A program made the translations under genes and the position numbers. Of a stretch of 51,102 bases of DNA, positions 1 through 8,907 are shown in pieces; position 1 is the first letter of the stretch; each line of letters begins with the position of its first letter. Origin of the DNA: CAVLCC01 sp963661535 (GTDB taxonomy: Bacteria > Actinomycetota > Coriobacteriia > Coriobacteriales > CADBOM01); the NCBI GenBank assembly GCA_963661535.1, contig CAVLCC010000008.1, forward strand, positions 1-51,102, written 5' to 3'. Under the pieces are notes generated by a model. The model worked only from the letters and a program-made list of their open reading frames with translations. It did no database searches and had not been told where the DNA came from.

Positions 1-117
1 TCCAAGATCGAGGAGCTTCGTATTTATGCGCTAATTGTGCTGTTCGCGTTCACTAGGATTTCTGCTTTTACTATTCTGGTTATTCTGGCCTGTCAAACAC
101 CGAGATTAGGCAAATAA
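1..117 (+). other. Possible C-terminal tail of a gene cut by the window edge
   Basis: Frame 1 is open from the first base to a TAA at 115-117 and would give a 38-residue, mostly hydrophobic tail. Frame 3 also stays open for 17 codons. Nothing in either peptide is diagnostic, so the frame and even the presence of a gene are uncertain. From here to the tRNA there is no other signal. Confidence 0.2.
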
Positions 118-184
118 TTTCAATAATTTAGATATACTTTAAGTTGCTTTAGAAAAAAGCAAGATAATATCAAAGTCGTAAAGT

Positions 185-260
185 GCCAACGTGGCTCAGG
201 TGGTAGAGCAGCTGATTCGTAATCAGCAGGTCAGGGGTTCGAGTCCCCTCGTTGGCTCCA
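185..260 (+). tRNA. tRNA-Thr (CGT)
   Basis: Acceptor arms GCCAACG (185-191) and CGTTGGC (250-256) pair perfectly, and the discriminator T is followed by an encoded CCA (258-260). The anticodon stem GCTGA/TCAGC encloses loop TTCGTAA with anticodon CGT at 218-220, reading ACG threonine codons. The T arm has the usual GGTTCGAGTCC core. Confidence 0.97.
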
Positions 261-445
261 TAAAAAGCAAGCTTTTCATTTGAAAAACAAAATCTATCTT
301 CTAAGACACGGGTTGTATAATATTCTTATTACCCCCCCCTCACGGTAGATTTGTAAAATTCAGATAAATTTAAGACTTAGGTATTACGATTTAAACAAAA
401 GAAAACTTAAAATTTGTTAACCAACGAGTTTATGAGGACGGGGAA

Positions 446-700
446 ATGAAAAACGGCAAATTTACTAAAAAAGAACGCAAATACCTACTTTCTCTAGATG
501 CTGTTGAAAATGTTACAGAAATTCAAATTAGATATTCTGATAAGTTCAAGCAAGAATTTCTAGAGAGATACAAAAAAGGCGACAAGCCACTACAAATTTT
601 TACCGATGCAGGACTTACCAAAGAGCTGATTGGATATAAAAGAATAGAACGTTCATCTGCTAGATGGCGTGCTGCAGAGAAAAAGAAAAATTCTAAATAG
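446..700 (+). CDS. Small HTH-like protein resembling the N-terminal domain of IS3/IS150-type transposases
   Basis: An 84-residue basic protein starting at ATG 446 after a purine-rich stretch (GGACGGGG) about 4 bases upstream. From memory, the core pattern (KFTKKER near the start, then a VTE/RYSDKFK segment around residues 22-35, a YKKGDKP stretch and a closing IGYKRI...RWR block) resembles small helix-turn-helix modules found alone or ahead of IS3-family transposase catalytic domains in Firmicutes and Coriobacteria. No catalytic partner, inverted repeats or target duplication are visible downstream. It is either a domesticated or orphaned orfA-like DNA-binding protein, or an unrelated small regulator. 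Confidence 0.5.
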   Translation: MKNGKFTKKERKYLLSLDAVENVTEIQIRYSDKFKQEFLERYKKGDKPLQIFTDAGLTKELIGYKRIERSSARWRAAEKKKNSK

Positions 701-1234
701 ATTTAACGTATAACAATTACATTTCATGCGCATGATAGAGCTACGAGTATTTCTCCCATGCTTTATCATGCCATAGTTTTCTCATCACTTCTTCTCTATA
801 AGTCATGTTCTTTTAGAGTGTTATTGCTGGAATGAATATTCGCTACTCAACCTTCTAATTTCGCAATTTTCTCACTGCTATAAAAAGGGTTTGCGAACAG
901 TTCAAATGAAATACAGTTTTCTCTTACAACTGTCTTCAAAAAAATCTAAGGAAATCTTAAAAATCGCAGAAGCTGCATGCTACTAAAATCATACAATTCA
1001 TATTTTGCAACGCACTAAAAAGGTACACTTTTTGATACAGGGAGAATTTGTACAAATTTGCACGAGTTAGATGCCTATTTATGTGCTTTATAGCTTAATT
1101 TTTGCCGTATAGCACAATTTTTTGCCGTATATGTGTTGATTATATGTAAAATAACTCCACATAAAAGCGATATCAAAACGTGTACATTTTTATAGCGTGC
1201 TTGTATAAAAACGCACAAGAAAAAGGGATGCAAA
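701..1234. other. 534-base non-coding region upstream of the T7SS-like operon
   Basis: A/T-rich, with no ORF that looks real. It holds the tandem repeat listed separately at 1097-1131 and, just beyond it, TTGATT (1136-1141) followed after 18 bases by CATAAA (1160-1165), a weak candidate promoter. The phosphatase ribosome binding site AAGGG lies at 1223-1227. The rest shows no hairpin terminator or RNA gene that I can support. Confidence 0.5.
1097..1131 (+). repeat. Two direct copies of AATTTTTGCCGTATA, candidate operator
   Basis: AATTTTTGCCGTATA at 1097-1111 recurs at 1116-1131 with one extra T. The copies start 19-20 bases apart, about two helical turns, and lie immediately upstream of the candidate promoter of the PP2C-kinase-T7SS operon. 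Same-face tandem copies fit a regulator binding site. No regulator is identified. Confidence 0.4.
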
Positions 1235-2293
1235 ATGGCTCTAGTAGCAGCTTCCACAAATATTGGTACCAAAAAACAAGTAAATCAAGATGCCTGCTGC
1301 ATAAAAGTTGCCAAAACATCTGTTGGCGAGGTAATACTTGCTGTAATTTGTGATGGGGTGGGAGGCTTATCATTAGGCGAGCTTGCAAGCACTACTGTTG
1401 TTAATTCATTTATAAAATGGTTTGACGAATCTTGTTTATCTTATCTAAAAAATAATACAAAAAATTGCTATGCCGATTTATCAAATTTGCAACGAATATG
1501 GACGCAACTAATCAACAATGCAAATAGCGCAATATATTCTTATGGATGCGAGCAGCAAAGTAACTTAGGCACAACATGTTCAGCATTGTTAGTTTGTCAA
1601 AATTCGTACATCATAGCACATGTGGGCGATTGCAGAATTTATAGAATTTCAAAAGACTCGCACTCACTCTTAACAAAAGATCAAACATTGATTCAGCAAA
1701 AGCTAGACAATAATGCAATCACTGAGCAAGAAGCTACAAATCATCCTCAAAAAAATGTATTATTGCAAGCTATTGGCACAAAAAAGCAGATAAAGCCTGA
1801 ATTTTATATGGGCAACTGTTTGCCTGAGGATGCCTTTGTTTTATGTTGTGACGGACTTTATCGTAGTCTAGACGAAACGTTTATGGCTAACTCATTTAGA
1901 GAAGTCTTGCAAACCAACAATAATGCCATTAGATCTGTGTGCGATAAGCTTGTAAATTCAAGTCTTGCAAATGGAAGCCAAGACAACATTACTGTTGTAT
2001 TTGTGCAGCTCTCTAAGCTAGATAAGCAATGGCCTTCTCAAGCAATGCGCAATTTTGATGGCGAGCAGGGAACTTCTGTTATAGGCACAGTTCATGATGA
2101 GGGAGACGACCAAGCAACAAGCATTTTTGATGATAATAACGACCAAGGCACAACCATACTAGACACAGGCGACGACCAAGGCACCCCTATCTTAGAGGCT
2201 TCCCAAGAGTCTTGCGACGAGCCAACGTCCATACTAAGCGACGATGAGCAAACTACTGCTCTTGACTTAGACGAGGTCGCGCAAAATGGCTAA
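1235..2293 (+). CDS. PP2C-family Ser/Thr protein phosphatase with a Thr-motif tail
   Basis: A 352-residue cytosolic phosphatase of the Stp/PstP type, expected to remove phosphate from Ser/Thr of kinase substrates. The PPM metal motifs are visible: NQDA at 17-20, CDGVGG at 39-44 (metal Asp 40), HVGDCR at 129-134, CDGL at 205-208 and the final DN at 250-251. The catalytic domain ends near residue 262. The remaining 90 residues are acidic and unstructured and contain six short repeats with Thr at 280, 295, 306, 317, 331 and 340, each followed by S/T/P, I/V/A and a hydrophobic residue. This tail is unlike ordinary Stp/PstP proteins. ATG 1235 follows AAGGG by 7 bases. The stop overlaps the kinase start by 8 bases, so the two are translationally coupled. 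Confidence 0.93.
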   Translation: MALVAASTNIGTKKQVNQDACCIKVAKTSVGEVILAVICDGVGGLSLGELASTTVVNSFIKWFDESCLSYLKNNTKNCYADLSNLQRIWTQLINNANSAIYSYGCEQQSNLGTTCSALLVCQNSYIIAHVGDCRIYRISKDSHSLLTKDQTLIQQKLDNNAITEQEATNHPQKNVLLQAIGTKKQIKPEFYMGNCLPEDAFVLCCDGLYRSLDETFMANSFREVLQTNNNAIRSVCDKLVNSSLANGSQDNITVVFVQLSKLDKQWPSQAMRNFDGEQGTSVIGTVHDEGDDQATSIFDDNNDQGTTILDTGDDQGTPILEASQESCDEPTSILSDDEQTTALDLDEVAQNG

Positions 2294-4124
2294 GCTCGGA
2301 GACGTAATAGATGGCAAATACGAGGTCTTGAGGCTTGCAGGCGAGGGAGGGATGTCTCGCGTTTGGCTTGTTCAAGATTTGAGGCTTAACAAACTTTGGG
2401 CTGCAAAAGAAATTGGTAGAACTGCAAAAGATGCCAACAATGAGGTTGTAATTCAAAGTTTAATAGCCGAAGCAAACTTGATGAAAAGGCTCGATCATCC
2501 AGCACTGCCACGTATTGTTGACATCATCGAGGATGGCAAAACTATCTTCGTAATTATGGACTATGTTGAGGGTGAGTCTTTAGACAAAACTCTAAAGTCT
2601 TTGGGTCATCCAATGCCTGAGGTCGACGTTGTTGATTGGGGCATACAACTGTGTGATGTTTTGCAGTACCTTCATTCTCAAGACAAGCCAATTATCTATC
2701 GAGATATGAAACCAGCAAACATCATTTTGCGTGACGACAACACGGTTAAGTTAATTGACTTTGGCATAGCTAGGGAATACAAAGAAGACAGAAGTTACGA
2801 CACGCAGGTTCTAGGAACACGCGGATATGCTGCACCCGAGCAGTTTAGTGAGAATGTTCAATCCGATGTTAGAACAGATATTTATTCTTTAGGAGTTACG
2901 CTACACAGGCTTGTAACAGGCAGAAATCCTCTAGAAGATACAGTTATTCGTCCAATCCGACAAATTAATCCGAGTTTGTCTGAGGGACTAGAGCACATTA
3001 TAGAAAAGGCCACTCAGTTAGATCCAAACAATAGATATCAGTCTTGCTTGGAGATGCGCTACGATCTGGAGCACTATACAAAATTAACCAAAGCATATCG
3101 TCAGGTTCAAGAAGCCAAGGTTAAAAAGTTCGTTAGAATTTTCATCTTTGCACTTGTATCCCTAGTGCTAGCAATTGCCTCTTTTGTAATAAGCGGATTT
3201 TTAAAGAGCTCTAGTTATGACGAAAATATTCGTGCTGCGCAAACTGCCTCAACTTCTGAAGAGGCAATAAATTATTACCTTGCAGCAATAGAAATTGAGC
3301 CGTCCGACATAACTCCATATAGCAGCATAGTAGACGCCTTTGGTCAAGATGACACTTTTACAGATACCGAGGAAAATCAGTGGAAAACATTGATGAGAAA
3401 TCATCAGGCAGATATCGAAAACTCCAAAAGTTATGCGTCTTTGTGTTACAAAGTTGGGATGCTGTATTTTGGTAGTTACAATCCAGGGGATGACAGTTCT
3501 ACAAGCGGAGATTGGGAGATTAAGGGTGGGCAATATGCTGGAGAGTGGTTCAATAAGGCTATCACTAGTTATGATGAGCTAACCGAAGCAGGAAAGCCTT
3601 GCGATCTTCCAGAAAAAGAGCGCAATGCTGCAAATGTTCTATATACCGTGAGCATGTTTTATAGCATTAGCCAAAAAAATCAGTGGCAAGATATGGACGA
3701 CACTTATAGAGATTTTTGGAATGCTCTAGATCCAGCACTCGATACTCTTTCTGAGAGTGATTTTCCAATGGCTAGACTTACCTTATATCAAATGATTATG
3801 AGGTTTATGGCTGCATCAGATGGTGCAAATTTGAGAACGCTGCGTGATCTTCCCTATTCTGAAGAAAATAGTTCTCCATTTCTAACGCAGTATGATGCTC
3901 AATCTATGCTCGAAAAAGTTATATCGCTAACTAAGTCTATGGAGTCGGATTCAAACCTCTATCCAGATCGCGAAACCATATATAACGAGATTCTCAACCA
4001 ACAAAGCAATGTTGAAAATGTTATTAAAAAAGTGTTTGAGGGCAGTGCGATTTGGGCTGTAGCCAAAGAGAATGAGGCCGCAAATGGTAGTAGTTCCTCT
4101 ATTGAGACACAGGGGGCTATCTAA
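2286..4124 (+). CDS. Membrane Ser/Thr protein kinase, PknB type, with an extracytoplasmic helical domain
   Basis: A 612-residue kinase. The cytosolic catalytic domain spans about 12-272: glycine loop GEGGMSRV (19-26), ATP lysine K41, alpha-C Glu 62, catalytic loop YRDMKPAN with D140, K142 and N145 (Tyr replaces the usual His of HRD), DFG at 158-160 and APEQ near 183-186. A single membrane segment lies at about 281-306. The outer 300 residues are helical with TPR-like patterns (for example EEAINYYLAAIEIEPSD) and contain no PASTA repeats, so it is not the cell-wall-sensing PrkC/PknB architecture. It overlaps the phosphatase gene by 8 bases and the next gene by one base (TAATG). It probably phosphorylates the FHA proteins and Thr motifs encoded nearby; that is inferred from context. 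Confidence 0.93.
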   Translation: MAKLGDVIDGKYEVLRLAGEGGMSRVWLVQDLRLNKLWAAKEIGRTAKDANNEVVIQSLIAEANLMKRLDHPALPRIVDIIEDGKTIFVIMDYVEGESLDKTLKSLGHPMPEVDVVDWGIQLCDVLQYLHSQDKPIIYRDMKPANIILRDDNTVKLIDFGIAREYKEDRSYDTQVLGTRGYAAPEQFSENVQSDVRTDIYSLGVTLHRLVTGRNPLEDTVIRPIRQINPSLSEGLEHIIEKATQLDPNNRYQSCLEMRYDLEHYTKLTKAYRQVQEAKVKKFVRIFIFALVSLVLAIASFVISGFLKSSSYDENIRAAQTASTSEEAINYYLAAIEIEPSDITPYSSIVDAFGQDDTFTDTEENQWKTLMRNHQADIENSKSYASLCYKVGMLYFGSYNPGDDSSTSGDWEIKGGQYAGEWFNKAITSYDELTEAGKPCDLPEKERNAANVLYTVSMFYSISQKNQWQDMDDTYRDFWNALDPALDTLSESDFPMARLTLYQMIMRFMAASDGANLRTLRDLPYSEENSSPFLTQYDAQSMLEKVISLTKSMESDSNLYPDRETIYNEILNQQSNVENVIKKVFEGSAIWAVAKENEAANGSSSSIETQGAI

Positions 4125-4678
4125 TGACAGCGCAAGCAATATTTTACTACCTAGGCTTTTTGATGATAGGTGCGTTTATCGCATTTGTTGTTTGGGGACT
4201 GATTTATTTTATGCGTCAAGACATTAGAGGCGTTATGGATGATTTATCGGGGAAAGCAAAACAACAAGATATAGAAAGCAGGGCAAAAAATTTTGGATCT
4301 GGTTCTAGAAGAGGGGTTAGAAAAACATCTAACAACAAGCCAATAGATATTTTTACCCAAGACAGCAATAAAGCAAAGCTTTCTAAAATATCCCGCAAAG
4401 CTAGCAAGACCAACAAGGCTAGCAAAGGCGCACTAAATGTTTGCGCATCGCAGGTTCAGCCTGCACAAAAGAAAAAGACAAGCCAAGAGCTTTTTTCAAG
4501 TTCTGGATATACAACTACAGGAGATTTTGCAAATCAAAATCGGGATATGAATACAAACAATCTTGAAAATCAAGACTCAGATACTCAAGTCATAAATGAA
4601 ATATTAAACAGTGAGTTTGATTTTGAGGTGGTTGAAAGCTATGTAATCGTAAATAGTCAAATTGATTTGTTGAAATGA
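4124..4678 (+). CDS. Small single-pass membrane protein of unknown function in the T7SS-like operon
   Basis: A 184-residue protein with one N-terminal hydrophobic segment (about 7-30) followed by a strongly basic Lys/Arg/Ser-rich stretch to about residue 130 and an acidic C-terminus. The charge pattern predicts a cytosolic C-terminus. The start ATG shares its A with the kinase stop codon, so the two are co-translated. No family is recognised. Its size and topology would suit an adaptor or scaffold for the kinase or the secretion complex, but nothing in the sequence proves that. Confidence 0.7.
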   Translation: MTAQAIFYYLGFLMIGAFIAFVVWGLIYFMRQDIRGVMDDLSGKAKQQDIESRAKNFGSGSRRGVRKTSNNKPIDIFTQDSNKAKLSKISRKASKTNKASKGALNVCASQVQPAQKKKTSQELFSSSGYTTTGDFANQNRDMNTNNLENQDSDTQVINEILNSEFDFEVVESYVIVNSQIDLLK

Positions 4679-4741
4679 GCAAAAAAGCAAAAACTAAAAG
4701 CAAATGTTGGAAAAGTGCAGTATTCCAAGAGAGGTCAACGT

Positions 4742-7700
4742 ATGAACTGGTTAAGTAGGGGGTTTAGAAGAAAGCCTGCAGGAGCGCATGTAATTGAAGA
4801 ACCATACACTATAATTCCTAGGCGTGTTCTTCTATGTGCATTAAGTATTGCTCTGGTTGTTTCGTCTGTTCCATCTATCTCATTTGCATGGAGAAAAGAT
4901 GGCACAGATGTAACTTTTACTACAAGCCAAGAGGCGGCTTGCACCGAGGAAGACAGTGAAAACCCAGGACATAAGTTCAATTACTTTGATGGGGAAGTAA
5001 CCGTTCAAGCAAGCATTGCTAAAGCAGACTTTGATGCTGATAAAGTTAAGGTTACAACCGATGGAGAAAGTGGCAGCTGGACACTTAGCGATGACACAGG
5101 AAGCTATATATATAGTTCTGTTTTTAACACTGCGGGAGTAAAAAAGCTCGTAGTTACTTTGCTTGACAATGTTGGAGACACCAGTGGAGAAGACTATACA
5201 TATACTGCAGTGATTGACAACACTGCCCCTAACATTTCAATTTCATCTGATCAACAATTAACTAGCACAGACGACGAGGGAACCAAATTTTACCCCGCGG
5301 GAACAAAATTTGACATAAGCATAGACGAGAGCAATCTAGATAGCGACTCCGTTAAAGTCACTCTTGACGATGAAGAACAAACAAGCCTAGATTGGAACGA
5401 TGGCAAAACACAAATTTCTGCACCCAGCGATGAATATACCAAACATACTTTAACCGTGAGCGCAAAAGATAAATCTGGCAATGAATCTAGTGAGTCACTT
5501 ATATTTGCTATAGATGCAGATGAATATATTGTCTCTTATGACTTTAGTAAAGAGCCTGTTTTTAAAGACAGCAGTTCAGTGTATTTTAATTCTGATGACG
5601 TGGTGGCAACAGTTAAAGTTCAAAAAGCTCATCTTGATACCAACAAAAGTTCAGTAACAACAGATGCAACACAAAAAGAGGGATGGACGCAAGATCCAAC
5701 CGATCCAAACAAAACAACTTGGTATAGCACCTATTCGCTAGATGCTGAACAAGAGTATTCATTTAAAACTAAAGTAGTTTTGCAAAGCGGTAAAAGCATC
5801 ATTGATGAATATGACAAAACAGTTGTTGTTGATAAAACAAATCCAACAGTAAACGTGTCTTTTGACAAAAATTTGATAGCAACAAAAGATGGAGTTGATT
5901 ATTTTAACGACTGCCCTGTGGCAACCATTGTTGCAAAAGATCAGCACTTTAGTACCGACAACAGCAAAGTTTTAGTTAATGGAAATGAGAAAGGAGTTAC
6001 TTGGCAAAAGACCGATGACGGTTACAAAGCAACTGTAACTCTTGAAGAGGGACACGACCAAGCCATTACTGTGAGAGCAAAAGATAAAGCTGGAAATGAA
6101 TGTGCTTATCAATATGGCAGTAACACTCAAGATTCTACAAGCACAAAAGATGCAAAGGGCACAAGCCTTACAGGCACAAAGTTTACGGTTGATACAACTA
6201 GCCCAGACATAGAAGTTACTCTAGACCAAGAGCATAAAGCTAAGTTTAATGGAGTCGACTACTTTAACAACCTATCGGGAGATGCAACAGAAGGAGCAAA
6301 AGAACTAACCGCAACTGTTGTTGTTAAAGATGTAGATTTTGATGCCGACAACACACAAATCACAGGCAATGGCACAACATGGACCTCAAGCTGGGTCAAA
6401 GGTGATATAGACGACAAGGGAATAACCACTTGGACAACAACGATAACTTATAAAGAGTCCGCCAATAATACGATTGAGCTATGTGCCATTGATTTAGCTA
6501 AAAATAAGTCAACCTACAAATATGGCAATAATGGAACAGCTCCAGACAAAGCCAAATCTGGCGGAAACCTCTCCACAAAAGATAAAAATGACAAAGATAT
6601 TGATGGCACATCATTTACTGTAGACTTAACAGCCCCCACAATTTCTGATGCAAATATTGCTATTAGAAGAATAAATGAATATAACAAGCAAAATATTCAA
6701 TTTTGGAATAGCAACGTAGCGCTAACAGTTACTATTAAAGATAGTATTGGCTTACAAGCAATTTCGCTCGGAAATTCTGATCAGCACTACTACATCGAAA
6801 ACAATGTTGAGGTTGGTGCAAAAGAACACAGCATAACCGTATATCTAAACGACGGGTATGAGTTCAACAGAGATATCATCCTTAACTCAAAAGATGTTGC
6901 TCAAAATGTTAGAACTTGGAATATATCTCCCAACGGAACGGTAATTGATGTTACAAAATCAAGCAACTCAAATACATCAATTAACAATGAAGACATTTAT
7001 CCAACAAACTTAGTTAAAGATACACTTGCCCCAGTTTTGTCTTTTAGCGGCGCAAATGAAGGAGAGTATTATACCGGTTCTAAGTCTGTTGTTTTAGATG
7101 TAGATGAGCTTAACTTCAGATATCTAAAAACTTATGAACCGGATCAAACAATAATCACGGTAAACAAGGTTTCTGGAGATGCCAGTGCAGGCCAAAGCTC
7201 TTGGACAGATCCTGTAAGTTATTTTGGCGGCGATCCAAATTTGGGCAAATACAACTATACAGAAACTTTTGCTGAAGACGGACACTATAGTCTAAGCGCT
7301 AAAGTGGTTGACCCAGCAAAAAATGTTGGAACTGCTGAGCTAGGCACATTTACAATTGACAATACAGCACCTACAGTTTCTGTTTCTTTTGACAACAACA
7401 ACTATCAGAATGGCAAATATTTTAACGCCGCTAGAACTGCTACTGTGGTTATAACCGAGCACAATTTTGACCCTAGCCTCATATCAATTGACACAACAGG
7501 GCAGATTGGCTCTTGGACATCCAATGGAGATGAACACACAATCACAATAAGGTATACAACTGGTGGAGTTTACAACTTGTCAATTTCTGGCCAGGATTTG
7601 GCAGGCAACGCGCTTGGTGGTTATACATCAGGAGAGTTTGTTATTGACCTCACACCACCAACAATCATGTTTGTTGGTGTAGAAAACAACCATGCTTATA

Positions 7701-8788
7701 ATGGCACGGTTGAGCCACAAATAATGTTTTTTGACGAGGCAAACTTTAATTCTAATGGCATGTCTTATACTTTATCTGGCACCAAGAATGGAGTTGTGTC
7801 TTATAATCTTTCTACATCCGCAGAAGCAAATGGTCAGATAGTTAAATATGCGAACTTCACACACGATTCTGATCACGACGATATCTATACAATCAATGCG
7901 ACCTTGCAAGATCTAGCAGGAAACTCTGCAACAAACTCAATAACATTTTCTGTTAATCGCTATGGTTCAAACTTTAGAATTGTAGATGAACAGGCATATA
8001 AGGCTAATAATGGTTATCTCACACATCCACAAGATATTATTTTGGAGGAGATAAATGTAAGTGGTTGTGAGTCGCAAAATCATGGAGTAACTATCACTAG
8101 AGGAGTTTCTACAGAAACCCTAACATTAAACGAAACACCTCAAACTACGGGATATTCAATTGCTGAGACAACGTCGTCTGAGGGTGACTCAAATGGCTGG
8201 TCTCTATATACATATACAGTATCCTCTGGCAATTTCAAGCAAGATGGCAACTACTATGTATCTGCTGACTCTCAAGATAGGGCAACAAACACAAACGATA
8301 GTTCTGAATACTACAATCGTACTTCAAAAGAATTGTCTAATGCAAGTGTTCAATTTATTTTGGATACAACGGATCCTATAATCAGCGGTCTAAATATTGA
8401 AGACGGAGCTACTTATGATCAAGAATTGTTGCAGGCCTCGTTTAGCGTTATTGAAAATATTGGAATTCAAGATGTTCAGGCAACTCTGGATAACCAAGCG
8501 GTCGAGCTAAATCGAGAAGCAAATGATACTTATACGTTTGAGGTACCTGCACAATCGTTTACTGGCAGAAATCTTCAAATAAATGCAACAGATTATGCAG
8601 GAAGAGTTGGCAGTGCAAATATAGGTGGTTTTCATGTAACTACTAATGTTTTAGAGCTGCATCTTCCATGGGTAATTGCTGGTGCAATTATAGTCTTAGG
8701 AGCAATAGGAACAATCATATTCTTCATTATTAAGCGCAGGAAGCAGGATGAAGATGAGGAAGAAGACGAGGAAGAAGCTCTTCAATAG
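4742..8788 (+). CDS. Large cell-surface protein of repeated Ig-like domains, membrane-anchored at its C-terminus
   Basis: The ORF opens at GTG 4715, but ATG 4742 is preceded by AAGAGAGG (4727-4734) at 7 bases, so I start there (1348 residues). Residues 29-49 are a hydrophobic signal sequence after PRR, with likely cleavage after SFA. The body is a chain of Ig-like modules: eight linker motifs of the form D-x-T-x-P (for example VIDNTAPNIS, TVDTTSPDIE, TIDNTAPTVS), each followed by a strand block and a recurring [DNH]-F-[DNS]-x-[DS] segment. A C-terminal membrane helix (about 1308-1330) is followed by KRRK and an acidic tail, so the repeats face outward; there is no LPXTG sorting signal. It sits inside the kinase/T7SS operon. 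It could act as an envelope-spanning component or an adhesin; the family match is structural only. Confidence 0.85.
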   Translation: MNWLSRGFRRKPAGAHVIEEPYTIIPRRVLLCALSIALVVSSVPSISFAWRKDGTDVTFTTSQEAACTEEDSENPGHKFNYFDGEVTVQASIAKADFDADKVKVTTDGESGSWTLSDDTGSYIYSSVFNTAGVKKLVVTLLDNVGDTSGEDYTYTAVIDNTAPNISISSDQQLTSTDDEGTKFYPAGTKFDISIDESNLDSDSVKVTLDDEEQTSLDWNDGKTQISAPSDEYTKHTLTVSAKDKSGNESSESLIFAIDADEYIVSYDFSKEPVFKDSSSVYFNSDDVVATVKVQKAHLDTNKSSVTTDATQKEGWTQDPTDPNKTTWYSTYSLDAEQEYSFKTKVVLQSGKSIIDEYDKTVVVDKTNPTVNVSFDKNLIATKDGVDYFNDCPVATIVAKDQHFSTDNSKVLVNGNEKGVTWQKTDDGYKATVTLEEGHDQAITVRAKDKAGNECAYQYGSNTQDSTSTKDAKGTSLTGTKFTVDTTSPDIEVTLDQEHKAKFNGVDYFNNLSGDATEGAKELTATVVVKDVDFDADNTQITGNGTTWTSSWVKGDIDDKGITTWTTTITYKESANNTIELCAIDLAKNKSTYKYGNNGTAPDKAKSGGNLSTKDKNDKDIDGTSFTVDLTAPTISDANIAIRRINEYNKQNIQFWNSNVALTVTIKDSIGLQAISLGNSDQHYYIENNVEVGAKEHSITVYLNDGYEFNRDIILNSKDVAQNVRTWNISPNGTVIDVTKSSNSNTSINNEDIYPTNLVKDTLAPVLSFSGANEGEYYTGSKSVVLDVDELNFRYLKTYEPDQTIITVNKVSGDASAGQSSWTDPVSYFGGDPNLGKYNYTETFAEDGHYSLSAKVVDPAKNVGTAELGTFTIDNTAPTVSVSFDNNNYQNGKYFNAARTATVVITEHNFDPSLISIDTTGQIGSWTSNGDEHTITIRYTTGGVYNLSISGQDLAGNALGGYTSGEFVIDLTPPTIMFVGVENNHAYNGTVEPQIMFFDEANFNSNGMSYTLSGTKNGVVSYNLSTSAEANGQIVKYANFTHDSDHDDIYTINATLQDLAGNSATNSITFSVNRYGSNFRIVDEQAYKANNGYLTHPQDIILEEINVSGCESQNHGVTITRGVSTETLTLNETPQTTGYSIAETTSSEGDSNGWSLYTYTVSSGNFKQDGNYYVSADSQDRATNTNDSSEYYNRTSKELSNASVQFILDTTDPIISGLNIEDGATYDQELLQASFSVIENIGIQDVQATLDNQAVELNREANDTYTFEVPAQSFTGRNLQINATDYAGRVGSANIGGFHVTTNVLELHLPWVIAGAIIVLGAIGTIIFFIIKRRKQDEDEEEDEEEALQ

Positions 8789-8907
8789 GTGATATAGCTA
8801 GTTGTCTAAAGAGTTAATTAGGCGGCAATTATATTTTTTGCATTTAACTTAGTACGCGTGCATATAAATTTTTGTGCCGCTTGTGTTTTAAGAATCGAGT
8901 TTGAAAA

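Noticed and set aside
4742..8788. DNA-level tandem repeats in the Ig-like gene as a possible recombination locus
   Set aside because: The similarity is at the protein-domain level; the nucleotide copies are too diverged to recombine readily.
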